Below are positions 35,954 through 45,849 of a stretch of DNA of 64,000 nucleotides, piece after piece. Within the stretch, counting starts at the first letter, position 1. Each line of letters starts with the position of its first letter. The notes under the pieces are model-generated. The model made no database searches. It had not been told where the DNA came from and was given only the letters and a program-made list of their open reading frames with translations. Both the position numbers and the translations under genes were made by a program. Source of the stretch: Rhizobiaceae bacterium (GTDB taxonomy: Bacteria; Pseudomonadota; Alphaproteobacteria; Rhizobiales; Rhizobiaceae); NCBI GenBank assembly GCA_019635755.1, contig JAHBYW010000001.1, positions 868,001 through 932,000 on the forward strand, read 5' to 3'.

Positions 35954-37290
35954 GCGCCGGCCGCGCGGTCCTGCTCTACGCCCTGATGGCGGTGCTGCTC
36001 GTCGGCGTCGGGCTGTTCCAGAGCTGGACGCTCAGCCTGACGATCCTGCACCTCTGCCTCATCTCGGCGATCATGGCGCTCGGCGTGAACATTCAGTGGG
36101 GATATGCCGGCCTGTTCAATGTCGGCATCATGGGCTTCACGGCGCTGGGCGGGCTGGCCGCCGTGCTGACCTCGATGCCGCCGATCCATGGCGCCTGGGA
36201 AGCGGGCGGCATCGGCATCGGCGTGTCGCTGCTGGCGCTGGTGGGCACGATCGCGGCGGCGGTGTTCGCCGGCCGGACGGTGAAGGGCCGGCTGCGGCGG
36301 CCGTCGATGGCGGCGGTCATCGTGGCGGGCTTCTTCCTCTTCCGCGCCGTGTTCGATCCCGCGGTCGAGGCCATCGAGGCGTTCAACCCGGCGCGCACCG
36401 GCTATCTGGGCGGCATCGGCCTGCCGGTCATCTTCTCCTGGCTGGTCGGCGGCGTGCTGGCGGCGGGCGCTGCCTGGGTGGTGGGCCGCATCGCGCTCGG
36501 CCTGCGCGCCGACTACCTCGCCATCGCCACGCTGGGGATCGCCGAGATCCTCCTGGCCGTCATCAAGAACGAGGACTGGCTGAGCCGCGGCGTCAAGAAC
36601 GTCACGGGCCTGCCGCGCCCGGTGCCCATCGAGATCGAGCTGCAGACCGCGCCGTGGTTCGTCGACCTGTCGGCGCGCATCGGCGCCGACGTCACGACCT
36701 TCTCCAGCATCTATGTGAAGGTCTGCTATGCGCTGCTCCTCGTCGCCGTGCTGGCCATCCTGATGTGGCTGGCGGAAAAGGCGCTGAAATCGCCCTGGGG
36801 CCGCATGATGCGCGCGATCCGCGACAACCGCGACGCCGCCGCCGCCATGGGCAAGGACGTCACCGGGCGCCACATGCAGGTCTTCATCCTCGGCTCGGCC
36901 GTCGTCGGCATCGCCGGCGCGATGCTGACCACGCTCGACGGGCAGTTCACGCCGGGCCAGTACAATCCGCTCCGCTACACCTTCCTGATCTGGGTGATGG
37001 TGATCGTCGGCGGCTCCGGCAACAATTGGGGCGCGGTGCTGGGCGGCTTCCTGATCTGGTTCGTCTGGGTGGAGGCCGAGCCCGCCGGTATTTGGCTGAT
37101 GAACCTCATCACGTCGGGGCTGCCGTCGGACAGCATCGTGCGCGTCCGTCTGCTCGACGCGGCGCCGCACATGCGCCTCTTCCTGATGGGGCTGATCCTG
37201 CTGCTGGTGCTGCGCTTCGCGCCGCATGGGCTGATACCGGAGAGGCGGGCGCGGGCCGCGGGAAGCGGCAAAGCAGAGGCAACCGCGTAG
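35950..37290 (+). CDS. livM: ABC transporter permease, LivM-type
   Basis: A 446-residue permease, longer than many LivM proteins, with about ten hydrophobic segments. It includes LGVNIQWGYAGLFNVGIMGFTALGG (the conserved GxxxLFNVG segment), the coupling region GRMMRAIRDNRDAAAAMGKDVTGRHM and VMVIVGGSGNNWGAVLGGFLIWFVW. The start is GTG 35950, overlapping the livH stop (GTGA). It is the last gene of the importer; HicB follows convergently. Confidence 0.9.
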   Translation: MSAGRAVLLYALMAVLLVGVGLFQSWTLSLTILHLCLISAIMALGVNIQWGYAGLFNVGIMGFTALGGLAAVLTSMPPIHGAWEAGGIGIGVSLLALVGTIAAAVFAGRTVKGRLRRPSMAAVIVAGFFLFRAVFDPAVEAIEAFNPARTGYLGGIGLPVIFSWLVGGVLAAGAAWVVGRIALGLRADYLAIATLGIAEILLAVIKNEDWLSRGVKNVTGLPRPVPIEIELQTAPWFVDLSARIGADVTTFSSIYVKVCYALLLVAVLAILMWLAEKALKSPWGRMMRAIRDNRDAAAAMGKDVTGRHMQVFILGSAVVGIAGAMLTTLDGQFTPGQYNPLRYTFLIWVMVIVGGSGNNWGAVLGGFLIWFVWVEAEPAGIWLMNLITSGLPSDSIVRVRLLDAAPHMRLFLMGLILLLVLRFAPHGLIPERRARAAGSGKAEATA

Positions 37291-37318
37291 CGGCGAAGCA
37301 AGCGGCCGGGAGCTCAGG

Positions 37319-37729
37319 TCAGTCTACGATCTCGCGGCGTGCCGCCGAGGCCAGAAAGGCCGAGCGCGTCTGCCCGCGGTCACGGGCGGCCGCGTCGATA
37401 GCTTCCAGAAGCCCGAGATCGAGGGACACATTGATCCGAGTCGTGGAACCGCGGTCGCGAACAAGGGGGACGACCGTTGTCATCGCGCCGTCCCGATCTT
37501 CCTCAAGCTCGGGATCGTTCATGATGGCGTCAAAATCGCGGGGCGCGGGGACGGGATCGCCGTCGGCTTCCAGCATGCCGACATGCCCCGATAGTGCATC
37601 GACAGCATTGCGCACGGCCTCGTCGATCGTGTCTCCGGCCGAGAAGCAACCGGGTATGTCGGGAAAGCTTACGCCGTATGCGCTGTCCGGGTCTTTGTGG
37701 ATAAAGGCGATGTAGCGCACGCCGGGCAC
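37319..37729 (-). CDS. hicB: HicB family antitoxin
   Basis: A 136-residue type II antitoxin. The N-terminal partial RNase-H fold is typical: YIAFIHKDPDSAYGVSFPDIPGCFSAGDTIDEAVRNA. The C-terminus is a ribbon-helix-helix DNA-binding unit, TRINVSLDLGLLEAIDAAARDRGQTRSAFLASA. HicB neutralises HicA and represses the operon. The start is GTG 37729, immediately after the hicA stop, which gives toxin-first order as usual for hicAB. Confidence 0.88.
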   Translation of the reverse strand: MPGVRYIAFIHKDPDSAYGVSFPDIPGCFSAGDTIDEAVRNAVDALSGHVGMLEADGDPVPAPRDFDAIMNDPELEEDRDGAMTTVVPLVRDRGSTTRINVSLDLGLLEAIDAAARDRGQTRSAFLASAARREIVD

Positions 37730-37924
37730 TCACTTGGTAGGCAGCCCAGCCTGCCGATAAATCTGCCGAACTGTGCCGAGCGGCATGTCGCGCCTGGGGT
37801 GTGGAACAGTGATCTTTCCGCTTTTCAATGGGTGCTTGAAGTGATGGTGCGAGCCTGTCGTCCCGACATGCTGCCACCCATCGCGCTCAAGAGCCTTGAT
37901 CAGCTTCCGGCTGTCGCGTTCCAT
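37730..37924 (-). CDS. hicA: HicA family mRNA interferase toxin
   Basis: A 64-residue double-stranded-RNA-binding-fold toxin. It reads RKLIKALERDGWQHVGTTGSHHHFKHP, with the catalytic histidine in the GSHHHF motif, and ends VRQIYRQAGLPTK. HicA cleaves mRNA and is held inactive by HicB, encoded directly downstream. ATG 37924 fits the family length. The upstream region is unusually AT-rich for this genome, consistent with acquisition. Confidence 0.9.
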   Translation of the reverse strand: MERDSRKLIKALERDGWQHVGTTGSHHHFKHPLKSGKITVPHPRRDMPLGTVRQIYRQAGLPTK

Positions 37925-37980
37925 CGCGATTTCTGTGTAAGATAATACACACGAATTTCCATTTCAAGGCATAGTCTTTG

Positions 37981-38160
37981 TTACGTTGGTATTACCCGGT
38001 GAGTAAACTCGCTCGGAGTTATCGTTTGCCCCCGGTACAAGATCCCGTCAGCGACAATTTCGCCCAACGCCATGCGTCCCCGGTACGTCATTCGGACCTT
38101 AGTACCGGATGGCAAAAACACGAGTTTCCACCAGTAGCCATCACGTTCGGCTGATTCCAA
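37981..38160 (-). pseudogene. short ORF or C-terminal gene remnant upstream of hicA
   Basis: A leftward frame is open from 38196 to a TAA at 37981. From TTG 38160 it encodes 59 residues, including DGYWWKLVFLPSGTKVRMTY, RGRMALGEIVADGILYRGQ and TITPSEFTHRV. The pattern (aromatic start, GTK-basic strand, G-I-turn, GQxxTPSEF) resembles small beta-rich modules appended to nucleases or methylases, but I cannot name the family. There is no ATG before the conserved part and no ribosome site at the TTG. The frame begins at a TGA inside the groEL terminator. It is most likely the tail of a decayed gene, consistent with an acquired hicAB island. Confidence 0.42.
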
Positions 38161-38198
38161 CGGGGGAATGGGGTCCGCAGAGTAAAGAGCGAACGGTC

Positions 38199-38228
38199 AA
38201 AAAAAGGGGCGGCATCGCTGCCGCCCCT
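38199..38228 (-). terminator. rho-independent terminator of groESL
   Basis: Read on the minus strand, this is GGGGCGGCA-GCGA-TGCCGCCCC followed by seven T residues, starting about 30 bases after the groEL stop. It is a textbook intrinsic terminator. Confidence 0.9.
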
Positions 38229-38257
38229 CGATCCGATCAGCCTTGGTCGGCGCGGAC

Positions 38258-39907
<1,650 letters not shown>

Positions 39908-39951
39908 CTAGCTCCTGGGCTTCCGCCCGAATGCGATTTGATGTTTGGCGA

Positions 39952-40248
39952 TCAGCCGATGATGCCCATGATGTCGGATTCCTTCATGATCAGAAGGTCT
40001 TCGCCATCGAGCTTGACTTCGGTGCCCGACCACTTGCCGAACAGGATGCGGTCGCCCTTCTTGACGTCCAGCGGAACCAGCTTGCCGCTCTCGTCGCGGG
40101 CGCCGGAGCCGACGGCGATGATCTCGCCTTCCTGCGGCTTCTCCTTGGCGGTGTCGGGGATGATGATCCCGCCCTTGGTCCGCTCCTCGGACTCGACCCG
40201 GCGGACGACCACGCGGTCGTGGAGCGGGCGGAACTTCGTTTTGGCCAT
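39952..40248 (-). CDS. groS: co-chaperonin GroES (Hsp10)
   Basis: A 98-residue co-chaperonin forming the heptameric lid of GroEL. It begins [38 protein letters not shown], with the mobile loop in the middle, and ends [15 protein letters not shown]. It is the first gene of the groESL operon and lies about 60 bp downstream of the CIRCE operator. Confidence 0.98.
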   Translation of the reverse strand: MAKTKFRPLHDRVVVRRVESEERTKGGIIIPDTAKEKPQEGEIIAVGSGARDESGKLVPLDVKKGDRILFGKWSGTEVKLDGEDLLIMKESDIMGIIG

Positions 40249-40305
40249 GTGTTTAACCCTCGGTGGGAATTTGGTTTTTCCTCCGTCCGGCGAGCCGGAT
40301 CGTGG

Positions 40306-40332
40306 TTAGCACTCCCTTGGGGTGAGTGCTAA
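40306..40332 (-). promoter_or_regulatory. CIRCE operator (HrcA binding site) of groESL
   Basis: A perfect 9-9-9 match to the CIRCE element: TTAGCACTC (40306-40314), nine bases, GAGTGCTAA (40324-40332). In many bacteria the HrcA repressor binds this site and represses groESL until heat stress. It lies between the promoter and groS. Confidence 0.96.
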
Positions 40333-40341
40333 CGTGGCGGT

Positions 40342-40370
40342 GAGATAGTTGGTGCGATTTTGGGTGTCAA
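40342..40370 (-). promoter_or_regulatory. sigma-70-type promoter of groESL
   Basis: On the minus strand a consensus -35 box TTGACA (40365-40370) and a -10 box TATCTC (40342-40347) are spaced by 17 bases. The predicted start falls at or just before the CIRCE element, so bound HrcA would block transcription. Confidence 0.75.
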
Positions 40371-40552
40371 GAAGCGGGAGGCGCCGGCGAGGCGGTTTAT
40401 TTCGCCCGGCCGTCACCCGGGGGAGCCGCCCGGGAATGCCCGTGCGCACCGTCTGTAACGGCCCGCGACACAGGCAGGCGCGCGGGCGCCATCGACCGGA
40501 AACACGAATCGCCCACAAGGCGCCCAATCAAGCGGCGGACTTGACGACAAGC

Positions 40553-40804
40553 ATGGACCAGGCAGCTTTCTCCCGGGCGGGTGGCGCGCAGGCGCGAGGC
40601 GACGAATGTTCGCTGAGGCCAGCCGTCGCCCGCCTCTTTTTCGAGACCAGCGGCCGGACCGTGAGCGGCTTCGGCATGCCGCCGATGCCCCGCACAAGCC
40701 GGGTTGGCCGTCTGCTCACGACCTTCATCCTCGCGCTCTACCCGGCCTTCGCCGCTGCGGCGGTCGTGGTGCTGGGTCTGATGCTCGCGGGCTCCGGGAC
40801 CTGA
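40553..40804 (+). CDS. possible small membrane protein, unknown
   Basis: An 83-residue frame from ATG 40553 ends in a clear hydrophobic helix, LLTTFILALYPAFAAAAVVVLGLML, close to its C-terminus, while the first half is Ala/Arg-rich and unremarkable. A shorter version from ATG 40679 (MPPMPRTSRVGRLL) would be 41 residues with one membrane helix and looks more natural. No ribosome site stands out, and I do not recognise a family. It converges on tag with 4 bases between stops. Confidence 0.35.
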   Translation: MDQAAFSRAGGAQARGDECSLRPAVARLFFETSGRTVSGFGMPPMPRTSRVGRLLTTFILALYPAFAAAAVVVLGLMLAGSGT

Positions 40805-40808
40805 CGCC

Positions 40809-41456
40809 CTAAATCTTTCGGCCCGGGCGGGCGAACGTCTTCCTGAGCCGCTCGACCTGCGGCCGGCAGGCACAGCCCTCGATGTGGTCGTTGACCAGTC
40901 CCATCGCCTGCATGAACGCATAGACCGTCGTCGGCCCGACGAAGGTCCAGCCGCGCTTCTTCAGATCCTTCGACAGAGCCGTCGAGGCAGGCGTCGTCGG
41001 CATCGCCATGACGGCGGCGCGATCGATCCGCTCGGGCCTTTGGTCGCTCCCGGGCTCGAAACCCCAGAAATAGGCCGCGAGCGAGCCGAACTCCGCCGCC
41101 AGGTCCATCGCCCTGCGCGCATTGTTGATGGTCGACTCGATCTTGCCGCGATGGCGCACGATGCCGGGGTCGCCGAGCAGACGGGCGATCTCGGTCTCGC
41201 CATACCCGGCGATCCTTTCGAACCGGAACCCGTCGAAGGCGGCCCGGAAATTCTCCCGCTTGCGCAGGATCGTCAGCCACGACAGTCCGGACTGGAACCC
41301 CTCGAGGCAGATCTTCTCGAACAGCCGCGTGTCGTCGGCGACGGGCCGTCCCCATTCCGCATCGTGATAGTCGCGATAGAGCTGATCGGCCCCGCCCCAG
41401 GCGCAGCGCAGCCTGCCATCGGCCCCCTCGACCAGCCCGTCCGCACGCCGTTCCAT
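40809..41456 (-). CDS. tag: DNA-3-methyladenine glycosylase I
   Basis: A 215-residue base-excision repair enzyme that removes 3-methyladenine from DNA. It shows the Tag pattern RCAWGGADQLYRDYHDAEWGRPVADDTRLFEKICLEGFQSGLSW, with the residues that stack on the base and bind it (the Glu and Trp of the opening). Further features are LRKRENFRAAFDGF and the zinc-binding Cys/His residues near the C-terminus (QAMGLVNDHIEGCACR). ATG 41456 (MERRADGLVEG) gives the usual length. Confidence 0.93.
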   Translation of the reverse strand: MERRADGLVEGADGRLRCAWGGADQLYRDYHDAEWGRPVADDTRLFEKICLEGFQSGLSWLTILRKRENFRAAFDGFRFERIAGYGETEIARLLGDPGIVRHRGKIESTINNARRAMDLAAEFGSLAAYFWGFEPGSDQRPERIDRAAVMAMPTTPASTALSKDLKKRGWTFVGPTTVYAFMQAMGLVNDHIEGCACRPQVERLRKTFARPGRKI

Positions 41457-41501
41457 CGCTTCTCCCCGCCGGTCACCCGGCGTTTACCAGATTCGCCAAC
41501 C

Positions 41502-41572
41502 CGCCGGTAACCACGCGCCTGAACCGGTCGGTAACCACACTGCTGAACCGCCCGGTAACCACACCAAAAGGT
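41502..41572. repeat. three tandem 24-bp repeats upstream of the L,D-transpeptidase gene
   Basis: Three copies of a unit containing CGGTAACCAC begin at 24-base spacing (GGTAACC at 41506, 41530 and 41554), joined by CTGAAC-containing linkers; the last copy diverges after CCAAAAGG. A partial CCGGCGTTTACC lies just before the array. It sits in the 240-bp gap between tag and the transpeptidase gene, about 125 bp before the latter, and could be a multi-site operator. Confidence 0.7.
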
Positions 41573-41696
41573 TTACGCCAGGCATCGCTTTTTACGCATT
41601 CCGATTCACGATTTGCTTGCCCCGAGGCGCCAGCATTCCCGCACGGCCTGCCACGACGGCGGCCGCATTTGACGATCGAGTTCGAGAGTCCGTCCG

Positions 41697-42500
41697 ATGA
41701 AGAAAGCGCTTCTCCTGTTCGGCGCCGCCCTGGTCGCCGCCGCCATCGCACAGCCAGCCGCCGCCCGCGACCGATATGCAGAACGGCCGCCGGTCGTGGT
41801 CAGCCCAGACCTGTCAGCGCCCTGGGTCATGCAGCTGAAGTCGAAGCCCGGCAAGCGCCTGACCCGCGCCGACCCCGCCCGCCGCGCCGTCGCGCCCGAG
41901 GCGCGCAGCCGCACGGTGCTGGAGAACATCTTCGGCGGGTCGACACGGACGACAACCGCCCGGACCGTGCGGCGCCATGCGCCGGACGGCTTCCAGACGG
42001 CAGGGATCGCCGCACCGGCCAAGCGCCAGATCAAGCCGCAGTTCGATCCGAAGTACCTGCCGCAGACGGTGGATTACACAACCGCCGAGGCGCCCGGCAC
42101 GATCGTGATCGACACCGTGCAGAACTACCTCTACCTGATCCAGTCCGGCGGCAAGGCGCGGCGCTACGGCGTCGGCACCGGCAAGCCGGGCTTCGAATGG
42201 GCCGGCACGCACAAGATCACGCGCAAGCAGGAATGGCCGGACTGGCGGCCGCCGGCAGAGATGATCGCACGCGAGAAGGCCAAGGGACGCGTGCTCCCGG
42301 CCTATCTGCCCGGCGGTCCTGAGAACCCGATGGGCGCGCGCGGGCTCTATCTCGGCTCCACCCTCTACCGCATCCACGGCACCAACCAGCCGTGGACGAT
42401 CGGCGGCGCCGTGTCTTCCGGTTGCATCCGCATGCGCAACGAGGACGTCATCGACCTCTACGAACGAGTCGGCGTCGGCACCAAGGTCATCGTCAGCTAG
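41697..42500 (+). CDS. L,D-transpeptidase (YkuD family)
   Basis: A 267-residue exported enzyme. A signal peptide (KKALLLFGAALVAAAIAQPAAA) is followed by a linker of about 110 residues and the YkuD catalytic domain. The domain carries GTIVIDTVQNYLYLIQSGG, the histidine motif IHGTN and the active-site motif SSGCIRMRNEDV with the nucleophilic Cys. Such enzymes form 3-3 cross-links in peptidoglycan or attach proteins to it in the periplasm. ATG 41697 starts the signal peptide. A terminator-like hairpin follows the gene. Confidence 0.92.
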   Translation: MKKALLLFGAALVAAAIAQPAAARDRYAERPPVVVSPDLSAPWVMQLKSKPGKRLTRADPARRAVAPEARSRTVLENIFGGSTRTTTARTVRRHAPDGFQTAGIAAPAKRQIKPQFDPKYLPQTVDYTTAEAPGTIVIDTVQNYLYLIQSGGKARRYGVGTGKPGFEWAGTHKITRKQEWPDWRPPAEMIAREKAKGRVLPAYLPGGPENPMGARGLYLGSTLYRIHGTNQPWTIGGAVSSGCIRMRNEDVIDLYERVGVGTKVIVS

Positions 42501-42544
42501 CGATCGCGGGGGACGGCCCCGTCCAGTAGACGGGAACTCTGCGG

Positions 42545-42578
42545 AAAGGCGGCGCGCCGAGGGGGCGTGCCGCCTTTA
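42545..42578 (+). terminator. probable terminator after the L,D-transpeptidase gene
   Basis: A 9-bp perfect stem AAAGGCGGC (42545-42553) and GCCGCCTTT (42569-42577), with a GC-rich loop and ending in TTTA, lies about 45 bases after the stop. The short T-run makes it a moderate terminator. Confidence 0.6.
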
Positions 42579-42692
42579 ATCGTTTCAGCGTGTGAACTGC
42601 GTCTTAAATTCGTGACGCGGGGGGATGTTGCCTCGAGTTGCCGGCGGCTACAGTCGGCGCGTGGCCGCTGAGGGAGCCACGGGAGGCTGGTC

Positions 42693-43562
42693 TTGGACAT
42701 CTTCATCGCGGTCTTCCTGCCGCTGACGCTCGTCGTCATCATGTTCTCGCTTGGCCTCGGACTTGGGATCGAGGATTTCCGCCGCGTCGTGCTTCAGCCC
42801 AAGGCGTTCGCCATCGGCACCGCCACGCAGATCGTCGTCATCCCGCTCGTCGCCTTCCTCATCGCCACGATCTTCCGCCTGCCACCCGAACTGGCGCTCG
42901 GGCTGATGATCCTGTCCTTCTGCCCGAGCGGCGTGACGTCCAATTTCCTCACCAAGCTGGCGCAGGGCGACGTGGCGCTCGCCGTGTCGCTGACGGGCGT
43001 GAGCAGCCTAACCGCCGTCCTGACGATGCCGATCCTGGTGAAGTTCGCCGCCGAGTACTTCCTCGGTACCGCTGCTCCGGATTTCAGCGTACTTGGCCTC
43101 GGGCTCCAGGTCTTCACGATCACGGCGATCCCGACGATCGCCGGCATCATGGTCCGCCATTTCGCGGAGGGCCTCGCCGAACGCATCGAGAAGCCCATCT
43201 CCAACCTGGCGACGGCGATGTTCGTGCTCGTCGTCGTGGGCGCCCTCGCCTCCAACTGGACGCTGTTCGTGGAGAACCTGCCGCGACTCGGCCCGAGCGT
43301 CGTGCTCCTCAACGTCTCGCTCATGGCGCTTGGCCTCTTGCTGGCATATCTGTTTGCGCTGAGCCGCGCGCAGGCGACCGCGCTGTCGATCGAGACGGGG
43401 ATCCACAACGCCACGCTGGGCATCCATGTCGGTACGATCGTCGCCGCGCAGGTGGCGCCGCTGCCGGCGCTGAGCTTCCCGGCCGGCGTCTACGGCATCA
43501 TCATGTATTTCATCGGCCTCGCCTTCGTGTACTGGCGCCGGCGGAGCGCGCCCGCGGCCTGA
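42693..43562 (+). CDS. BASS family (bile acid:Na+ symporter-like) transporter
   Basis: A 289-residue membrane protein with about nine to ten hydrophobic helices of the BASS/NTCP fold. It includes FSLGLGLGIEDFRRV and the sodium-site segment SFCPSGVTSNFLTKLAQGDVALAVSLTGVSSL, the crossover motif of the family. Homologues take up organic anions such as keto acids and sterols with sodium; the substrate is unknown. The start is TTG 42693 with GGAGG six bases upstream. A paralogue of nearly identical length follows 95 bp downstream. Confidence 0.88.
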   Translation: MDIFIAVFLPLTLVVIMFSLGLGLGIEDFRRVVLQPKAFAIGTATQIVVIPLVAFLIATIFRLPPELALGLMILSFCPSGVTSNFLTKLAQGDVALAVSLTGVSSLTAVLTMPILVKFAAEYFLGTAAPDFSVLGLGLQVFTITAIPTIAGIMVRHFAEGLAERIEKPISNLATAMFVLVVVGALASNWTLFVENLPRLGPSVVLLNVSLMALGLLLAYLFALSRAQATALSIETGIHNATLGIHVGTIVAAQVAPLPALSFPAGVYGIIMYFIGLAFVYWRRRSAPAA

Positions 43563-43657
43563 TGTCGCGTCGGAACCGCCGCCGGATTGCCGCATCGGCC
43601 GTGTGATCTATACTGGCTGTCCGCGCTTGGGTGACGCGCCGGTTCAGGAAGCACGCC

Positions 43658-44530
43658 TTGGAAAGTCTCGCCACAGTCTGGCTGCCGCTCGCCCTGGCGA
43701 TCGTCATGTTCTCCCTCGGCCTCGGACTCAGCGTGTCAGACTTCCAGCGCCTTGTGCGCCGGCCGAAACCTCTGGTCATCGGCGTGGCGGTACAGATGGT
43801 GGGGGTGCCGGCGCTCGCCTATGCCATCGTGGTGCTGCTCGACCTGCCCCGCGACCTGGCGCTCGGCATGATGATCCTGGCGGTATGCCCCGGAGGGGCT
43901 GCGTCCAACGTGCTGACCAGATATGTGGGCGGTGACGTGGCGCTGTCGATCTCGCTGACGGGGCTGGTCAACCTCGCGTCGATCTTCACCGTACCGCTGC
44001 TGGTCGCCTTCTTCGCCGACCGTTTCATCGGCATCGATGCCGCGTCTCTGGACGTCACCGCCCTCGCGATCTCGATGTTCAACGTATGCGCCATCCCGGT
44101 GATCATCGGACTGCTGCTGCGGCATTTCGCGCCCAGGCTCACCAGGCGCATCGAAGGTGCGGTGTCGGCGCTGTCGCACCTTCTGTTCGCCGTCATCATC
44201 GCGGCGGCGCTGGCCCTCAGCTGGACCGTTCTGGGCGACACGATCGGAACGCTGGCGCCGGCCCTGCTGGCGTTCGCGGCCGTCCTTCTGGCCACGGCGT
44301 TCGCAACCGCGCGGCTCTTCCGCGCCAGCCACGAGGAATCGATCGCGATCGCCATCGAGGCCGCGATCCAGAACACGACGATGGGGCTCGCCGTCGCTGC
44401 GTTCGTGGCCGAACGGGCCGGCGGGATGACGGTGCTCGGACTGCCGTCCGGCGCCTACGGCATCATGATGTATCTGGTCTGCGTCCCGGTCATCCTGTCG
44501 CTGCGACAGTGGCAGCCGCGCCCGACCTGA
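43658..44530 (+). CDS. BASS family transporter, tandem paralogue
   Basis: A 290-residue paralogue of the preceding gene. It opens SLATVWLPLALAIVMFSLGL and has the crossover region AVCPGGAASNVLTRYVGGDVALSISLTGLVNLASIF and a C-terminal SGAYGIMMYLVCVPVIL, matching its neighbour's AGVYGIIMYFIGLAFVY. The start is taken as TTG 43658 (AGGA eight bases upstream) by analogy with the upstream copy; GTG 43631 is possible but has no ribosome site. The 3' end overlaps the convergent glcF gene by 41 bases. Confidence 0.85.
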   Translation: MESLATVWLPLALAIVMFSLGLGLSVSDFQRLVRRPKPLVIGVAVQMVGVPALAYAIVVLLDLPRDLALGMMILAVCPGGAASNVLTRYVGGDVALSISLTGLVNLASIFTVPLLVAFFADRFIGIDAASLDVTALAISMFNVCAIPVIIGLLLRHFAPRLTRRIEGAVSALSHLLFAVIIAAALALSWTVLGDTIGTLAPALLAFAAVLLATAFATARLFRASHEESIAIAIEAAIQNTTMGLAVAAFVAERAGGMTVLGLPSGAYGIMMYLVCVPVILSLRQWQPRPT

Positions 44531-45845
44531 CGCCGGCTGCGTCACGGACGGCCTCCAAGGCCACGGGCTTCGGCCCGCCATAAGCCCAGTCCAGCAGTTC
44601 CACCGTATGCACGATCGGCATGCCGGCGCCGTCGGCGATCTGCGTGATGCAGCCGATGTTGCCGGTGGCGACGACTGTGGCGCCCGTGGCGGCGATGTTC
44701 TTCACCTTGCGATCCCGCAGCCTGGCGGAAATCTCCGGCTGCAGGATGTTGTAGGTCCCGGCGGAACCGCAGCACAGATGCGCCTCGCGCGGCTCCCGGA
44801 TCGAGAACCCGGCGCGCGCCAGCAGTTCCTTCGGCTGCCGCGTGATCTTCTGGCCGTGCTGCATAGAACAGGCGGAATGATAGGCGACGGTGAGGCCGGG
44901 ACTGGCGTCCGGGGCCGGCAGGTCGAGCGCCGCGAGATATTCGGTCACGTCCTTTGCCAGCGCTGAGACGCGCTTGGCCTTGTCGGCGTAGGCGGGATCG
45001 AGCCGCAGCATGAAGCCGTAATCCTTGATCGTCGTGCCGCAGCCGGAGGCGGTGATCACGATGGCATCCAGCCCGCGCTCGATCTCGCGCGTCCAGACGT
45101 CGACATTGCGTCGTGCTGCGGCAAGCGCCTCGGCCTCACGGCCCATGTGGTGGACCAGCGCGCCGCAGCAGCCTTCCCCGGCCGGCAGCACCACCTCGAC
45201 GCCGAGGCGCGTCAGCAGCCGCACCGTCGCCTCGTTGATGCCCGGCGCCAGGACGGACTGTGCGCAGCCGGTGAGCAGCGCCACCCGGCCGCGCCGCGTT
45301 TCTGTCTTCGGCGCGGGAGACGCAGGGGACGGCCGCGTCGCAGGCAGGTCTTGCGGAGCCAGCCTCAGCATCGCCGCCAGCGGCCTGAGCGGCCGCACAC
45401 GTTCGAGGAGCCCGGCGAAAGGCCGCCCGAGCGCCGCCAGTTTCAGTGCCGCGCGGAAGCGCGCGGGATAGGGCAGCACGCGCGCGATGACCGCCCGGAT
45501 CAGCCGATCCGGCAGCGGCCGGCGGTACGTCTGCTCGATATGGGCGCGCGCGTGATCGACGAGGTGCATGTAGTGCACGCCGGACGGACACGTCGTCATG
45601 CAGGCGAGGCAGGAAAGGCAGCGGTCGATGTGGGTGACGATCTGGCGGTCGGCCGGGCGGCCGTTCTCCAGCATGTCCTTGATCAGGTAGATGCGCCCGC
45701 GCGGGCTGTCGAGTTCGTTGCCGAGCGTCACATAGGTCGGGCACGTCGCGGTGCAGAAGCCGCAATGCACGCATTTGCGCACGATCTGCTCCGACTCCGC
45801 GACATGCGGATCGGCAAGTTGGGCGAGGGTGAAGGAGGTTTGCAT
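44490..45845 (-). CDS. glcF: glycolate oxidase iron-sulfur subunit GlcF
   Basis: A 451-residue subunit of the membrane-associated glycolate/D-lactate dehydrogenase. Two N-terminal 4Fe-4S motifs, CVHCGFCTATCP and CLSCLACMTTCPSG, pass electrons on. Two C-terminal CCG domains, carrying EGCCGALVHHMG and LCCGSAGTYN, bind a further cluster, as in heterodisulfide-reductase-like subunits. It takes electrons from GlcD/GlcE to the quinone pool. ATG 45845 (MQTSFTLAQL) lies four bases beyond the stop of the inserted DUF5615 gene, so that toxin-like gene separates it from glcE. Confidence 0.93.
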   Translation of the reverse strand: MQTSFTLAQLADPHVAESEQIVRKCVHCGFCTATCPTYVTLGNELDSPRGRIYLIKDMLENGRPADRQIVTHIDRCLSCLACMTTCPSGVHYMHLVDHARAHIEQTYRRPLPDRLIRAVIARVLPYPARFRAALKLAALGRPFAGLLERVRPLRPLAAMLRLAPQDLPATRPSPASPAPKTETRRGRVALLTGCAQSVLAPGINEATVRLLTRLGVEVVLPAGEGCCGALVHHMGREAEALAAARRNVDVWTREIERGLDAIVITASGCGTTIKDYGFMLRLDPAYADKAKRVSALAKDVTEYLAALDLPAPDASPGLTVAYHSACSMQHGQKITRQPKELLARAGFSIREPREAHLCCGSAGTYNILQPEISARLRDRKVKNIAATGATVVATGNIGCITQIADGAGMPIVHTVELLDWAYGGPKPVALEAVRDAAGVRSGAAATVAATG

Positions 45846-45849
45846 GCGA

